From assembly GCF_047663525.1 (NCBI RefSeq), contig NC_092589.1, positions 60,321,501-60,385,500 on the forward strand: a stretch of DNA of 64,000 nt, given 5' to 3'. Position numbers and translations under genes: made by a program. The DNA is from Anas platyrhynchos (lineage: Eukaryota > Chordata > Aves > Anseriformes > Anatidae). The notes under the pieces were generated by a model. That model did no database searches. It saw nothing but the letters and a program-made list of their open reading frames with translations, and was not told where the DNA came from. Shown here in pieces: positions 26,501-40,500 of the stretch (the first letter of the stretch is position 1; each line of letters begins with the position of its first letter).

Positions 26501-27109
26501 GTGCTCCCCACGAGCACGGGTCTGTGCCCAGCACACCCCAATTTTTACCTTCTCAGCCCTGCTTGGCCGTGCCTCCAGGGTGGAGCTTGCCGCCCTCCAT
26601 GCCACAGCTGTGCTGGCGCCAGGCGCAGCACCAGCCCGCCTGCAGGTGATAAGTCTGCAACTTTTATCAGCGCTAGGAAAATCAAATTATGGCTATTTTA
26701 TGGTACCTAGGAGAGGGCCAAGAGTTTCCATGAAAGCTCATCTTTCATTCTGAAAAGAGCATCTAATCGCTTAGGGGTAGAATAGCAGGACAGGGAAAGT
26801 CTCAAACCTTGTCTGAAAGATGGAAAATTTATGGCTGCAAAGGGCAGCATATATCAAAGAGCTTTTGGCCAAGGCTCACCAATAAAGCAATTCACCTACT
26901 GGGTGATGTGAGGACAGAGCAAGATGAAAGTAAAGTTAGATCATTTCTTCCCATCGCAACAAAAAGGTTGATAAAGAATATACTTGATATCAAACAGAGC
27001 TTCCTGCTGTCTCTAGTTACCTGGGAGTTTGGAGCCTGCAGTTTGAATAATGTTTCCCCTATAATAGGGTTGACAGCAGAAGTGTGGAGAGACTGATGGG
27101 CCTTCATGC
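23561..27109. other. Intergenic, no gene seen
   Basis: Unique sequence, GC-richer from 25.0 to 25.6 kb and from 26.2 to 26.7 kb, where several overlapping chance frames occur in more than one register. No repeat family recognised. Confidence 0.5.
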
Positions 27110-27560
27110 AGGCTCAGCTTTTGTAGTTCAGGCTCATTCTTTATTCTCGGAGCGGAGCAGATAATAAATGTGTAAATAAATAGTTACCAATCTTCTGGCA
27201 CGGTAAAATAACTAGTTGCTTTCTTGTGCTGCAAAGAATTCAATCATAGCCCTAGTAAAACCGCACACGGATAACGCTGCACTGCTTGCAATGTTTCACG
27301 CGCTTTGCAAATAGCTCTGGAAAGTCATTTGCATCATTTGAGGCAGAGCGTGGGTAACGTTAAATGTGTCTGCCAAAGGGACCAAAGCACAGCAACCACA
27401 CATGCCGTTTGGGAAAGTTGGGTTCTTACAGAAATACAAATTCATGGCTTCTTCTGTCCATTTATAAAAACAAGTCTGTGCTAAATTCTGACTCAATCTA
27501 ATTCTATTAGCACATTTGTTTGTTTAGAATGATCTCTGAGGAAATTTTAACAGAACTGGA
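27110..27560. promoter_or_regulatory. Candidate conserved non-coding element / enhancer
   Basis: AT-rich with retained CpGs (27150-27155, 27262-27301, 27349-27359). It has a perfect octamer ATTTGCAT at 27327-27334 and the related TTTGCAAAT at 27304-27312, plus GATAATAAATGTG and GTAAATAAATAG (FOX/HOX-like) at 27160-27185 and a TTTGTTTGTTTAGAA forkhead-like stretch at about 27515-27529. The motif density is unlike the flanks. Role inferred; conservation not measured. Confidence 0.4.
27327..27334 (+). promoter_or_regulatory. Octamer (POU) site ATTTGCAT
   Basis: Exact match to the octamer consensus, 15 bases after a second POU-like TTTGCAAAT. Such sites occur by chance about once per 32 kb on either strand, so only the local cluster makes it notable. 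Confidence 0.35.
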
Positions 27561-28769
27561 TTTATATTAAAAGCTGTGTTTCTATTTACAAAAATAATGG
27601 GATTTTTACTTGACGGCAATGGCTGTTAAGCCCTGGGTTTATCACACCAAGCTCTATCACGTTGTTTGTACATCTAGGAGATACTTTGGTCCCTTTGGTC
27701 CCCCACAGCAAAGCAGAGTTACAGGGCAGATTTCAAACATTGTTCTAACTGGGTCTTTTTCAATGAGACAAACAACATTTAGGCCAATTACTTTAATGAC
27801 AGATGCAAGAGAAAATAATGCACAAGTGCTTACATATATCTTGGTAAATTAAGTATATCATCACATTTTTTCCATTAGAACATGAGCAGAAAATGTGCTG
27901 CTGATAATTTTCTAAGTGCTTCAGCCCAGACACAGTGCTTGCTGCCTTTACACAGGCTGCTCCTACACTGCTGCAGGTCAAGGCTGTGCTCAGGAAAAGA
28001 TTTCCCCATCGAGTACCTTACAATTTTCAGAGAGCAGTAGATGAGATGATTGTTAACAATCCATTGTTAAAATCCGGGTGTTTTTAAGGAGACGCCCTGG
28101 GAGATCAGAGGGAATACACCCTGCAAAGCTCTCCTAAATTAAAGCATAATCTCTGGGGCAGACCTTTAGAGATGACTTGAAGTACCATTATTCCCCTCAG
28201 CTTGGGGCTTCAAAGGCATTTTTTTTCTTTTTTCCATTCTGCGAGGAACTTGTTCTCAGGCATCTGGAAATGAGAACTGGATGAATTTTTTGTTTTTCCA
28301 AAAAGTAAGTCAAGTGAGAACTGATTCTTAAATGGAAAGTTACTGCAGAAAAATCTCTTTTTCAGTGAATATTTACCTTTTCTTTGATAGAATAAAATGC
28401 AAACAGTTAAAGTTGAAATAACTTCTTAAGATTTTCCTTTTTTTTTTTCCAACCAATTTTTTTAACCACAGTCAAAATGTTTACCTGAAACCGCTTTTCT
28501 GAAAACTGAGCTATTTACTGCTTCAGTTTTACTCTTGTACAAAAATATAAGCATAAAGCCCTGCAAATTTTGACAGAAATGACTCCTGAAAAGGAGGAAA
28601 GATGACATTTTCAGCTCAAGTTGTGTATCTATTTTAACTAATTTGTAAAATACAGTTGAAAAATAATATGAGTATAATTTTATTTTATTTTTATATCCTA
28701 ATGTTACAGAAAATGCCTCTCAGTCTCCCAAGGGCAGTAGCATGTGCAAAGGCAGTACTCTGAGAAAGC
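27561..28769. other. Intergenic, no gene seen
   Basis: AT-rich unique sequence with short T runs (28220-28235, 28437-28449). Nothing supportable. Confidence 0.6.
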
Positions 28770-29180
28770 AATGCAGAATTGCTTCTACAATTTTATGCGG
28801 AAATTCAGCATAGTATTAGCAGTGTCCTTGACATGAAACAGCTTAAGCCGGTGCTTAAAGTTGAACACAACTTACACAGTAATAAGTATTAGCATAGTAA
28901 TGCTAAATAGGTGCGCTAGCACATCATTAATTAGTAAATCTTTGCTGTGAGTTAACAGCCTGGTTGCACAGTGTCTATTGCACTGATATCTTGATATCTC
29001 CAGGCAATATGAGTAACTAATGGCATAAATACAATTCAAATGGGTGCAGATTTGGCTGCTTATGTCAGCAGCAGTTTAGGAGATGAGGTCGAAATCTTCC
29101 ATAGGTGTTGCTTCTATCCTCGTGTGCAATGTTGCCATAAACTGCATTATAGCAGTCTCCTTACAACCAGCTTTCGTTGA
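28770..29180. promoter_or_regulatory. Candidate conserved non-coding element
   Basis: Contains a palindromic TTAGCAT...ATGCTAA pair (about 28889-28906), a homeodomain TTAATTAG (28927-28934), tandem GATATCTTGATATC (28986-28999) and GTGCGCTAGC. The density of homeodomain-type motifs suggests an enhancer, by inference only. Confidence 0.35.
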
Positions 29181-32100
29181 AGTTTCTGCTTTTATTTACG
29201 CACATTTCCCCGAGGGATGAACCGACGCGTCCCTGACTTCAAGGCGGAGGCTGACACCAGGTCTTTGTCCCTGCGAGTGCACCCAAGCGCAGCAGCACTG
29301 CGCGCTTGCTCCTTGCCACACAGTGACAACTGCAGCAAGCAATCGTCCCGGCACTGACCGCATCTTTTTGCAAGTAGGAATTTCACCACGGGGTTATAAT
29401 GTTCATGTTCTAAGCTGGATTTTAAGACATTAGTCTAGCAAGGTGAAAGTGGATAAAACCACCCTGTTTTACTGCACTGACTGGTTTTTCTATTCCTTGG
29501 AGCAGAGGAGAGGGAAGGAACTGTCACACTGCCATCGAAAAGAGTCCCTGGCAGAGACAAAGCTGTGAACCCTGATGAGAGCTGGAGTGAGAAGCTGGGA
29601 GGTACTGGAAAATCTGCTTGTCAGGAAAGAGCCTACAATCACTATGGATTGAGAAATGCTCTCTGTCTGCAGAGGGACTCCTTGTCTCAGATAACATGCG
29701 TGTATATGCTTATTCTGCTTCCCTCATATTCAAACACTGCCCCAAATCAGAGGTGAGCACTTTGGTTACAAAATTAGATTTCTTCTCATTAGTTCCCTAC
29801 ATATCCACGTCCACAGAGCCTGAGAGGTATCAGATTTGGGTCTGTTTGAAGCCTGAGGCTCAGGTCCAGGACTTCTCCCCATTGTCATGGGAGGTTGTTT
29901 CCCCGCAGCAAGACTCTTTCTAGCAAAGTTTCTCCCAGGCTTCAGCTGGTTTCAAAAATAGACTTTGTCGATAAACAATGGAAGTTTCACACAAAAATCA
30001 TTGCTACGCTCCCTCCAGCTAAGCACTTGGGAACCCAAAGGCACACAGGCACAATGACCCTACAAAGAGGCAGAGCTATTTAGGGATTTGTTCCAATTTC
30101 TATTTAATATAGATGTGCTGGCATCACCTCGTGCTGACAGGTGATTGCTGGTGGAAGGGTCTGCAGCCTCTGCTTCCCCTGGCAGAGCCATGTGGCCTGT
30201 GCAGCTCCAGCAGAGACCTGGGCAGGATCCAACAGCCTTTTCTTGTTCTGCTCTGTGCCAGAAAACCCACGAAGCACAAACTACTCTCTCAGGGTCTGCT
30301 TCCTAAATCTGTCAGACAAGTCAGTACTTCATTCTTTGATTCCTCAGGACGACAAGACAAGCTTTCACTGAGCTGGCCATTCAGGTGGACAGACAATCTC
30401 CTTTCTTGTAAAGCAGAAACATTTACCTTCATCACACAGCTATGTAAGATCTGGTGATGAGAAGTACTAGCCTTAGTTATTACAAAGTCTCATATCCTGA
30501 TTGTTGACAATTGTGGAGGGATATTTACACAGTTTAATCATTTGACAACAAATGAATGCCTTAGAACAAAGATGGCAAATGGTTTCCAAACCATAACTAA
30601 TACTTCAATGTATTTTAAATGGAAGTAACAGGATAAAAATTATTATTTAACAACTCTCACTCCATCGCATATCCTAAAGCATATGCTTTATACATACTTT
30701 TTGAATGTGTTATTGTCACGCTCAATACAGCATGAATATTCTGTAAAAATCATATTCTTGTAATTAGAGGACATCATGATGACTCGAGAGATATGAAAGA
30801 TGAGCTGCCTTCTATAGCCTATGAAAGATATTTTTCTGCATAGTCTTTTAGAGTAGCTAAGGAGTTAAAACATGTGAGATGCTGTCTGCCTTTCCAAAAG
30901 TGCACAAAATCAGTTTATTGTCAACACATGTCAATATATTTACTTGCACTGAGGAAATGGCTTCTGTTGATTGTTTTCAACTGGGCTGATGCCTGTATGC
31001 CAGATTTGCAAATCAAATGTTACCACCACTGTGTTTCTGGCAGAAGAAATCAGAGCTGTAGCTGGAGTACCAAAAAATGTCTGTTCTTCACTGTCACCTG
31101 ACAGCATTTACAGACATGGGTATGAGATTGTAGCCTTTTTTTTTTTTTTTTCCTCCCAAAGAAGCAATAGTGAAACTCAGGCTGAGGAGTATGCCCAGCT
31201 GACTGACCCTTTTGGATATGAATTGTCCTGAGATGCTTTTGGCAAGAAGAAAGTAGTAAGAGAGCACCAAATCCAACAGAACTTCCAAGCTATGTGCAAG
31301 TAAAATCTGCCATTTTAGGGGAGTTGTACTTTATTGTAAATGTAAGCAGAACATACCAGATTGAGTGTCATGGACACTTAGATCGGAGCAGTGCTGGTTG
31401 GAAGGGATTCCCAAATGTCATTTTGTCCAGTCTCCCACTCAAAGCAGGACCATCACCAACTTTCAGCCATGGCAGTTATGCACTCATCAGAGGACTAGAC
31501 ATAATTTTCAATTCACCTCATCCATGAATGTCCAGTTCCCCCTGTGTCTTTATGCATATTTCCATTTGCCTCACTTTGTGACATGCAATCCTCCTACTTG
31601 TGACTTGGAAGAAGAGAGATGACAGTGGCAGGCAGCAATAACATTGATGCTTAGCTACCTGGAAGCACTGGGATCCAATATCAAATCTGGGAGGAACAAG
31701 GTCCAGAGGAATTCCAGAAGAATTAGCCTCTAATCCTCCTAGAGAAAAAAATGAAAAAAATAAATAAATAAATAAAAATCTCTCCAAGTCCAATAGAAGT
31801 TCCAGGGGATTTTTCATTACTGCCACCTGATCCAAATTTGTCCAGGAGTGAGGAGAAGGTGCATCTTTCCTCTGCCATTATCACTCCCATCTCAAACACT
31901 CTAACATGTAATTAGCTCACCTTCACACATGGTGCAGCACAGCAGTTTTCCCTGTAAATGTGTACAGATCCATGCAAATTGCATTTAAGTACTGGGAGGA
32001 GGGTGTGCAAAGCAGAATGAAATAAATACAAATAATTTTGTGCATGTTATATGAAACTCTACACAAATATTTCGTTACTTTACACCTACAGCATTACACC

Positions 32101-34378
32101 TAATGCTCAAAGGCAGCCAGCTTTAATGGTCCAAATGGTTTTGACTCCTTTGGGCCCTCTGGGCCTTTTCCACAGGAGGACGATGGTCCATGTTCAGGGC
32201 TCTAGCTTGTTACAGCAACCGAGTCTGGAAAACAGCATGTGGAATCAGTCAGTACCAGTGTCTAGAAGAAGAATAGGTTCAGCCTTGAATGTTCATGTTG
32301 GATATTGTCTGAAAAGTTGCCCGTCATGTTACCGCTTGGAAGCTGTGGCAGTCGGGGATGACACGCTCCGGCTTCCCTATTAGCCCCCCTGCGCCGCGAG
32401 GACAAAGGCAGCGGCAGGCTCCCAGCCAAGCACATACATTTGCAAACTGCCGCCAGTCAGTTCCCAAGGCCAGGGGCTGGATGCCATTGACAAAGAGATG
32501 TGAACCGCAGGCTCAGCCTGCTCCGCTCTCCCTGCCGAGCGAGTGGCGCTTCTCATGGAGATCTGCAGGGCCTGCTCCCTCCCGCTCGGGCCACGATGGG
32601 CCGCCCGGGACCTGCTGCTTGTTCTTCAGGTTTTCATCCAGTCCACACCACCCAGCACTGCAGCGTTGTATACCCCTCAGCAGCATCCCCTCACACCGCA
32701 GATTAGTGTGCAGGCACTGATCTGCCAGCGCACACAACATTTCCTTCTTTAATCTGCAGTGTGGGGGAGCAGACCTGGATAAGCCCCGCTGGAGGTGTGG
32801 TTGGATGTAGTGAGTAGACGTGGAGGACCCTGGCACAGCAAGGACTGACCTCCAGAAATGATCACAGGTCTGTGTGAAACACAGGCACCCAGGTCTGACT
32901 GGCTTTTACTCCTTTGCCTTTCACCCCCATAAAGAGCTCACACCCAAAGACCAGTGCACAGACCTTTCCTTTTCTTATGGAAAATCTCTGCATTAGCCAC
33001 AGGACTCCAGCAAGCCGTACACCTCCTTGAAGTTGCTGGCAGAGCTGCTCTCCTCACGTGGGTCCAATGGTGTGGACACTGTGTTTCCATCAGACAATGC
33101 CAGAACCTCCTTCAGGAGCACACCAAGGTCTGCCCCAGGCCTGCACCCCCCTATTTGTCACGGGGACATGGTGGTGCATGCTTCACCACCTGAGATGACT
33201 GGGTAAATGAATTTGCTGCTCTTCTCCAGTAATGGCCAGCAGAGCTGAAGCGAAACAGAGAAGAAATCCTCCACAAACCACAGCTTTCACATGGAAATTC
33301 CCAGTATCTGAGTCCATGCTTCTATCATGCTGCCATCCCAAACCACCCCAAATCCAAACAGACCAGATCTCTACCCCTCACTAAATCCTCTTAGTGATAC
33401 TCCCAAAATCCAACAGGATTGTGAGTGGTCTCAGTCCACACTTCCAAAGGTAACCTCGTGCCAGTGCTCACAGCAGGGCAAAAAAACACAGGATGATACC
33501 TGAGACAGTGAGCCTGGAGCACACTGCACTTTGGGGATCCCCACTAGCCAGTGTGAGCACGCCGCACCATTTTTTGCCAGTGAAATTAGCCCTGAAACTG
33601 CCTTGAGCTGATGCAAGCTGGATTTCAGCTCATGATGAGGTGAATTACCTCAGCACAGCCTGTGTGGGAGAGACAGTCCTGCTGTTCCTGGAGAGGTGTC
33701 CCATGGGGCAGATACCTGCTCCTTTGGAGAAAAGCTGACGAGTCTCCAGCACACGGCAGCAGCCCCACAAAGTACAGCCACAACCTCACTGCACCTCCTG
33801 CTCTAGGTTTAGCTGCACACTGCAAGCATGGAAAGTGACCTGGCAAATGTGGCTGCTGAGCCAGGTAAGAGCAAGATCCAGGGACAAGGACCTCCTTCAA
33901 ATGCCCTGTGAGATGATGCATGCAAATCCTGCCAGTGCTCTCCTCAGAGAGGGACAGGGCACAGGGGAAGGCAATGCCTGTTGTTTAGAGAGTGACCAGG
34001 GAACAGGAAACTCTTTGATCTGGCACCTTGCCACTCTGCTCCTTTCCTTCTCAATCCAGCACCCCAGGTACCCCCCAGGAGGCTTTTCACTAGCAATCTG
34101 CTGGTCAGCTGGGATGACAGTGCTAAGGCCTGCCATGTGTGCTCAGCCTTCCCATGCAGAGCTGCCACTGGAGCAGAGAAGCTGTGACACTGCACCTGGC
34201 ATTGGCTGGAGACAGGAAAGGTCTTCTTATTTGAGGCTGAAAATACTAACCCTGCTCGGAGGTTTCATTACTCAGAGCAGGGTTTCCCTCCTGACCTGGT
34301 GACCTTGGCCTGACAGGTCCGATGCATGATTTTTGTACAGATAATTGTAACCATACATATCTGAAAATGTGGGGAAAA
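29181..34378. other. Intergenic, no gene seen
   Basis: One old CR1 relic near 31.4 kb, a short T run (31137-31152) and an A-rich AAATAAAT patch (31746-31779). Frames of up to about 155 codons (33835-34302 plus) lack domains and splice support. Confidence 0.5.
31383..31462 (-). mobile_element. Old CR1 LINE 3' relic
   Basis: GGTTGGAAGGGAT, TTTTGTCCAGTC and CTCAAAGCAGGACCATCA occur in the order and spacing of a reverse-oriented CR1 3' region. Divergence is high and the tail repeat is lost, so it is an old insertion. Confidence 0.55.
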
Positions 34379-34507
34379 ACAAACAAACAAACAAACAAAC
34401 AAACAAACAAAAAAAAGACAAAACAAAACAAACAACAACAACAACAAAAAAAAACAAACAAACAAAAAAACAAAACAAAACAAAACAAAAAAAAAAAAAA
34501 AAAAAAA
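34379..34507. repeat. A/C-rich simple repeat (AAAC)n / (CAA)n / (AAAAC)n
   Basis: About 130 bases made only of A and C with a single G. It runs through seven AAAC units, then CAA, AAAAC and finally a 22-base A run. It yields low-complexity lysine/glutamine/asparagine or phenylalanine/cysteine frames. No retroposon body adjoins it. Confidence 0.9.
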
Positions 34508-37500
34508 CCATCCCAGGTTGCAGCTATCCATGAGCCAAGAACTCTTCCAGACTGTGGTTCCTGCCATAAACACCTCCAGAGCACTCACAGTTCCCTTGTG
34601 TTTCTGTATCTGGTTACGAAATGGAGGTCTGCAGTGCTGCTCTTTGTCCGGTCAGCAGTTGGGCAATCCCCAACACAGGCAGCCCAGTCTCAGCACTCAC
34701 AAATAATGCTGTCTGGCACAGATACAGGGGATTTCTCTTTTTTTGCTAAGAGGTAGAGTCTGTGGCCAAAGCCTTCAAACCTCACAAACACAAGGTTTGA
34801 GGACTCTGCCAGCCTTGTGACATTACATGTATTTACAAGAGGAAGAAGTCATCAGGAATTAAATCTCATGAGGGAAAAACCTGCCAGTTCATGAAGGCAG
34901 GGTTACCTAAGAGAATAATACATATCAAACAGACTGATTTTTTTTTTCCAACAGAATTACATTTTTTCATGATTCATCAGTCAGAAGACTTCAGCAAGCT
35001 TTGGAAAGCACACTGGATCCCAGGAACCCACTGGGCTGAAGATCACTGCATTTCTGTGCCCCCTCACATGTACCACCACCCTGAAAGACTGCACAGATGC
35101 AGACCATCATCACCACACTCTGTTTACTCTCACAGTCTTTAGGAATCACGTCTTTAGAGTACTGTTAGAAATAGAGCAGTTTTCCCTTCACTTGCAGGCC
35201 CCACTCCCAGCTCTGTGTACTCAGCTTACCTGCAGACACACAGCAAACATTACATCTTTGAGTCTCCTCCTCCTTGTTTTTCCCTCTGCATAACCTTTTT
35301 GCCTCTTCAGCAGTAGCACAGTGTTTCTGGCTACAGTAAATATCACTGTTTCTAAAGCATTTTTACTATTTGTCTGGCTTTTGGCCAAGGAGACCACAAT
35401 CCTTTCTCCCAGTCTAACACCAAAACTTAACTCAAAGCAGTGGCAATGATTTTACTTTTGAGTTGGACCTACAACAACCAGAAAAACAGCAAAAATATGT
35501 GTTGCATCAGGCATTGCATTCAGAGCCCAGAAGAATTAATATAGTTGTCATAACTGGGAGAAAAAAATCCCACAAGGCTGAATGTGGACACACACAGCTG
35601 AACGCAGCACACACACAAACACAGATTTTTATGAGCAGTGCCGTCAGCAAGGAGATTGTTTATAGTAGCCGGTAATTTATAGCTTTTAAATGTAATGTTG
35701 GAATGCAAATAACTTTCCCCGTTCCCTTCCCTCAGTGATCTGCTCATGAATAAGGCTGAAAGGAGCCCGAGCAGGAGACACAACCAGGGAGGAAGAGGAG
35801 ACAGAGAATGAATCAGCCTGCCCCCGCTTTCTCCCAGCCCCTGGAAATGTCACCGGCTGCCCATGGGATCAGTTCCCAGCCCAGCATGAGGACGCGGTGC
35901 ACAGCTATGTGTGACATGACACTTAACATCTCCCATCCCAGGCAACCAAGCAGGAATACTGCTCAGCCTACCGTGAGCAAAAATGTATGAAATGGCATTA
36001 GGCAAAAACAAGATTTCTGGGGATTACAACAGGAATACAAGGTTTTTCCTTTCCCTGTAGGGTAAATGACCATCCCAATGCTCCCCTCTTTTTTTCTCCT
36101 ACCTTTTCACATCAGTAGAGAAGGACAAGATATTTTCAATTGTCTTTCTGTGCCTTCAGTGCCATTCAACATCAGAGCTGCTGAAGTCACTTTTGTCACT
36201 GTTTGGTGACGCTACAGTTCATTGGTAATATTGGGAAAAGTGCTTCCTCTTTACATAATTCATCTGATTAAAAAAAAATTTCAAGTGGGTTTTGATGGAC
36301 AGCAATCAGCCTTTGGCCAGCCTCAAGAAAAGAGCAAAATTAAAACAATTATTTTGGATGTTAATCTCTGCTAGGGTTTGATTTTGAAGGCTTAGAGGAA
36401 GATCTATAAAATAATATGAAGTTCAGCAAGTTACTGTAGTGTTTGTACTCACAGTGCAAACAAACAAAAAAGTTTACATTCAGAGCTTTTTACCTCCCTT
36501 CTATTGTGTTTTCACTTTTTTTTTTTTTTCTTCTCCCAATGGCAAAGTTTGCATTTATTAATATCTACGGTAAGTTACGGTTTGGGCTTCAAAAATGTTT
36601 TGGGGATCTGCAGGTGAAAAGGCGGGAAGGAGCTAGCTTGTTTGATATTTATGAATAAACATTGAGAAAGTGTCTGCCTCACCTCTCACACTGTTGAATA
36701 ACAAAAGGAAATGAAAGAGTTTATGGTCCCAGGCAGATGTGAACAAAGCTATAAGATTGATCCCAGGCAAAGACAGCTCACTTGGCAAACACTTGAGTCC
36801 TCAGCATCTCAGAGAAACTTTGAGCATCTTAGAGAAGAATTATGGGGCACTAATAGTAGGGAACAAAAACAAATAAACAAACAAAGATAGCAGGTGTTTC
36901 CAAATGCTTAAAAATGAACTATATTATGATCTTCATTTAAAAGCCACAAAAACAGTGAGAGGTGTTTTGGTGTGCAAACTGATCACATTTTTCAGCTTCC
37001 TCTCACCACCTCTGCAGACAAGAAAATCCCACTGTATTTTGAAGGGGACGCTGAGGTTTTAAGGTGCTCACATCATTGTGGAGTGGGAGTTTTGAAGAAA
37101 AGTATTAATATCACAGCAACTGGAAGTGCTGGGAAAGAGATCTGCAAGGCAAGCAGCTGCTGGGTGGTGAAGGGCATGGAGAAGGCTGACAGAGTCTGAA
37201 GTGAGACACTTCAGGATCGTCATGTAAGTTTGTGAATCTGGAGGGCAGCAGGGTATTTGTAATGTTTCTCAATACACATGTATACAGGCTACAAGAAGCA
37301 ATCTCATGCTGGAGCTGGCAAAAGTGAGCCTCGGTCTGAAGAGCCCAGTTTTTGTCACACAGCAATATAACTATTTTTTTTGTACCTTGTTATTTTATGT
37401 AGAGATAATAAGTGTGGGGTTTTTAGCAGTTTTAATGATCTGAGCTACCGAAGTTAAACTCAATTACTTAAAACCAATTAGTAGAAAATTAATTTTGCTG

Positions 37501-40500
37501 GGTTTGGTTAACTGAAAATCTCTGCAGGAGACATCTTTTCCAGATAAGATTATCAAAATCATTATCATTTTAAAAACCTGGAAAACAAATAAATAAACTG
37601 ATATGTGACAGATTAGTTTTCATCTGAAAACTGTAAACACTTTCCTATCAGTTGAAAATTTACTTTGTCCATTAGATGTAATTCTCATGTTTCTCTTTTT
37701 TTTTCTAATTTTTTTTTTCCACAAGAGCCCGACAATAGGTGAGGGAATGTTTTTAAAGTCAAGGCAATCAAAGCAAAATACGTCTCTTGTGAGAAGATTT
37801 CCCTGATGTTGCTTTGCCCACCACTATCAAGGCTGTCATCTCTGCAGTCATGGATTACATCGATTGCTTTGTGCCTGGGAGAACAATCACAAAATCTTTC
37901 CTTGGAGAGGAAATCCAGTCCTGTCGGACTGGATGGGATTTTTGTTGCTGGCACTGGTGGGAGCAGGATTACAGCCTTAGACCCAGCCTTCATCCTACCC
38001 AAGTCTCAGGAAGAAGTGTCTGTCATCTTCAGAAGGTCAGACTGCTTTGTGAGGTGGTTTTGGTAAAATGTAGTCCTGTTCCTAGACAGTGTAAAACTGA
38101 GCTCTCCGCCTAACACAAGTCCAGTAACAATAACACTAAGGGATGAAGGCACAAGAACATATTCCCCAGCAAAACATGGATTTCCTCTGTGCCTTCATAG
38201 GCTCAGGCAGTTTTCATTACACTGTCAGCACAGCCCATCCTTTCAAAGCAGCTCAAGATGAAGAAGCACCATGAGATTTTGCGTGCAAATGAGCCTATCC
38301 ACAACATTTTACAAACCACAGTGGAGAGGAACAACAGAATTCCTGTTTCATGTAACACATACCATGAAACAACAGCCAGAGCAGGTTGTTTCTCTGTTGT
38401 AATGCCATCACTTAGTATTGGCCCCTTCAGTACACTTCCATCCTTTGCCAAATTCAAGGCACACTTGCCCATCTGAGTGCCATGGAGGTGCCCTGGGCTG
38501 CAATTTTCTGGCGGCACATCCCCATGAGCATCATGGATCTGTCCTTTCCCAAGGCTTCCTGGGCTGCTTTTGCCTCCCTCCACCCTCATACAGCCATGAA
38601 AAGCCAAAAGCAGGTCTTCACCCTTTCGGGACACATCACAATTTTTCATTCAGTAATCCTCCTTTTGTGTCTGGGGAGCGGTCACCTGAGGCTGCTGTCC
38701 CCATGGGAGAGAGGAGGGAGCTGCTCAGCAACCAGCACAGGTTTGCCCCAGGGGACGTCCCAGGCAGCTGTTTGCATGTTTAGGTTTACAGAGCTGCTCC
38801 TCAAAGCTTGTGCGAGGGAGTGTAACACAAGGAATCACTTGCCCTTCATTCAGTTATTAAAACCTCTAATGTCCCTTAAAATATAGTAAAGGTTTTCTGC
38901 TCAGATTAGTGTAAGTATCACACAAACACAAGCAAAACATAACTACCTGGGATCTGTAACAGCTTCATTGTCTGCTACTGGGTGCCAGGTTTTGAGCTGA
39001 AGGCTGCTTCACTGTGCAGTGGGTATCTGCAGCATGCAGTGACCCAGCTCTTTGCCTTCCACATCGGAGAGTGCCCCTGATGGAGCCAAAGAGAACTTTC
39101 TATATATTTATGGTACTCACCAATTCATTAATTCATTAAAGTTGCATTTTATTGAACATCAAGTACATTCTATCTAGCAAATAAAAAAAATAGTGCAATG
39201 ATTATCTTGAAAAATGCTGTGATACAGTTCATTTGGATAATTTAGAGCTGTCACCATTTGCTAAAAAGAGCCAAATGACCACATTTATAGTAGAAACAAT
39301 CCTGAATTACAGTTAATATAGTTTCTGCAACAGCAGTTCTCTGAAAAGTGACTGCACATTTATGGAAGTTTATTAAAGGGTTTATCTCCATTTTAAAAAT
39401 GTTCAAATTGAAAGTGTCCTTATTCGTTTGGACCTGTATTTCTTGGCAATATTTCACATTCTTCAACTACTTTGCTTTCAGGGTCTTTATGAAATTAGTA
39501 GCATCCAAAGCAAGGCACAAATACTGCACCACCTCCACAGACATCATATGTCAGAAGACAGTTTCCTGTAGAAATAGACAGCATGCAGACTGGGGCTGGA
39601 CTGAGCAGACGGAATGAAACTAAATAAACCAAATGAAATGTGTCATTTGCCACAGTGAAAATTTTAAGTATGCATTTGTTCATTTTTAATTACAGAGACA
39701 GTAGAAACCATGCCATTCAGCAGAGACAAATTAGGCTTCAGATGGAAAGCATAATTCAGGCCAAGTGAGTAGCTGAAGAAAAAAATGGTATAACTAAATA
39801 TTGCTAGTTGCTTTCTTAAGACTCAAGTTTATGGGAGCTGGGTTGAGATCTTACCCAGGAAGGAACAAAACTTAGCATTTTTCCTGAATGTTTGTGTGTG
39901 AGAGGTTTTCAGATCCCCATACAATCTGTTGCAGTCTCCATTTTGATGCCTTCCTGCACAGCACCGCAAGCTGTTTTACGCTCAAAAGACTGCAAAACAC
40001 CATGGTCCTGGTTTGCGGCAAACAAGCACATTTGTAGAAATATTCAGGGTAGGATCCTCCGATTTCTTTCTTCATTTCTTTACTTGTCAATGTATTCTGC
40101 TCACAATTAACACTGACGCTGCTGTCGGCAGAATATGCTGACAATCATTACAGCTTCAGCATTGAAAACAATTTCAAATTTCCTGCGGGGAAAAAAATAA
40201 TACATAAATCACTCCTAAACAGAAAGCAATATTCATTGGAAAAGTCAATATATGTCAGGATATAACTGTGCAACAAATACTATTAAAAATATTTTCTTTT
40301 CCAGTGAGCAAAATGATTTTGTTATTGTATATTTGTTAGCAATCTTGAACAGAAATGCAGTATATTGTATGGTCGCAATGATAAAGGTTGACGTCAGTTT
40401 TAAAATACCCCTTGGCTCTAATAGAGGAATGGAAGTAGCTTAGTTTCTGCTCAGCATTTTACAGCTTGTTCATCAGTACGGCAAATCCCCCTGAACAACC

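Noticed and set aside
34246-34756. Frames rich in Phe/Cys/Leu or Lys/Thr/Asn/Gln
   Set aside because: They read through the A/C simple repeat.
37685-38886. Cluster of 100-148-codon frames
   Set aside because: They overlap in several frames on both strands without domains, so at most one could be real and none is favoured.
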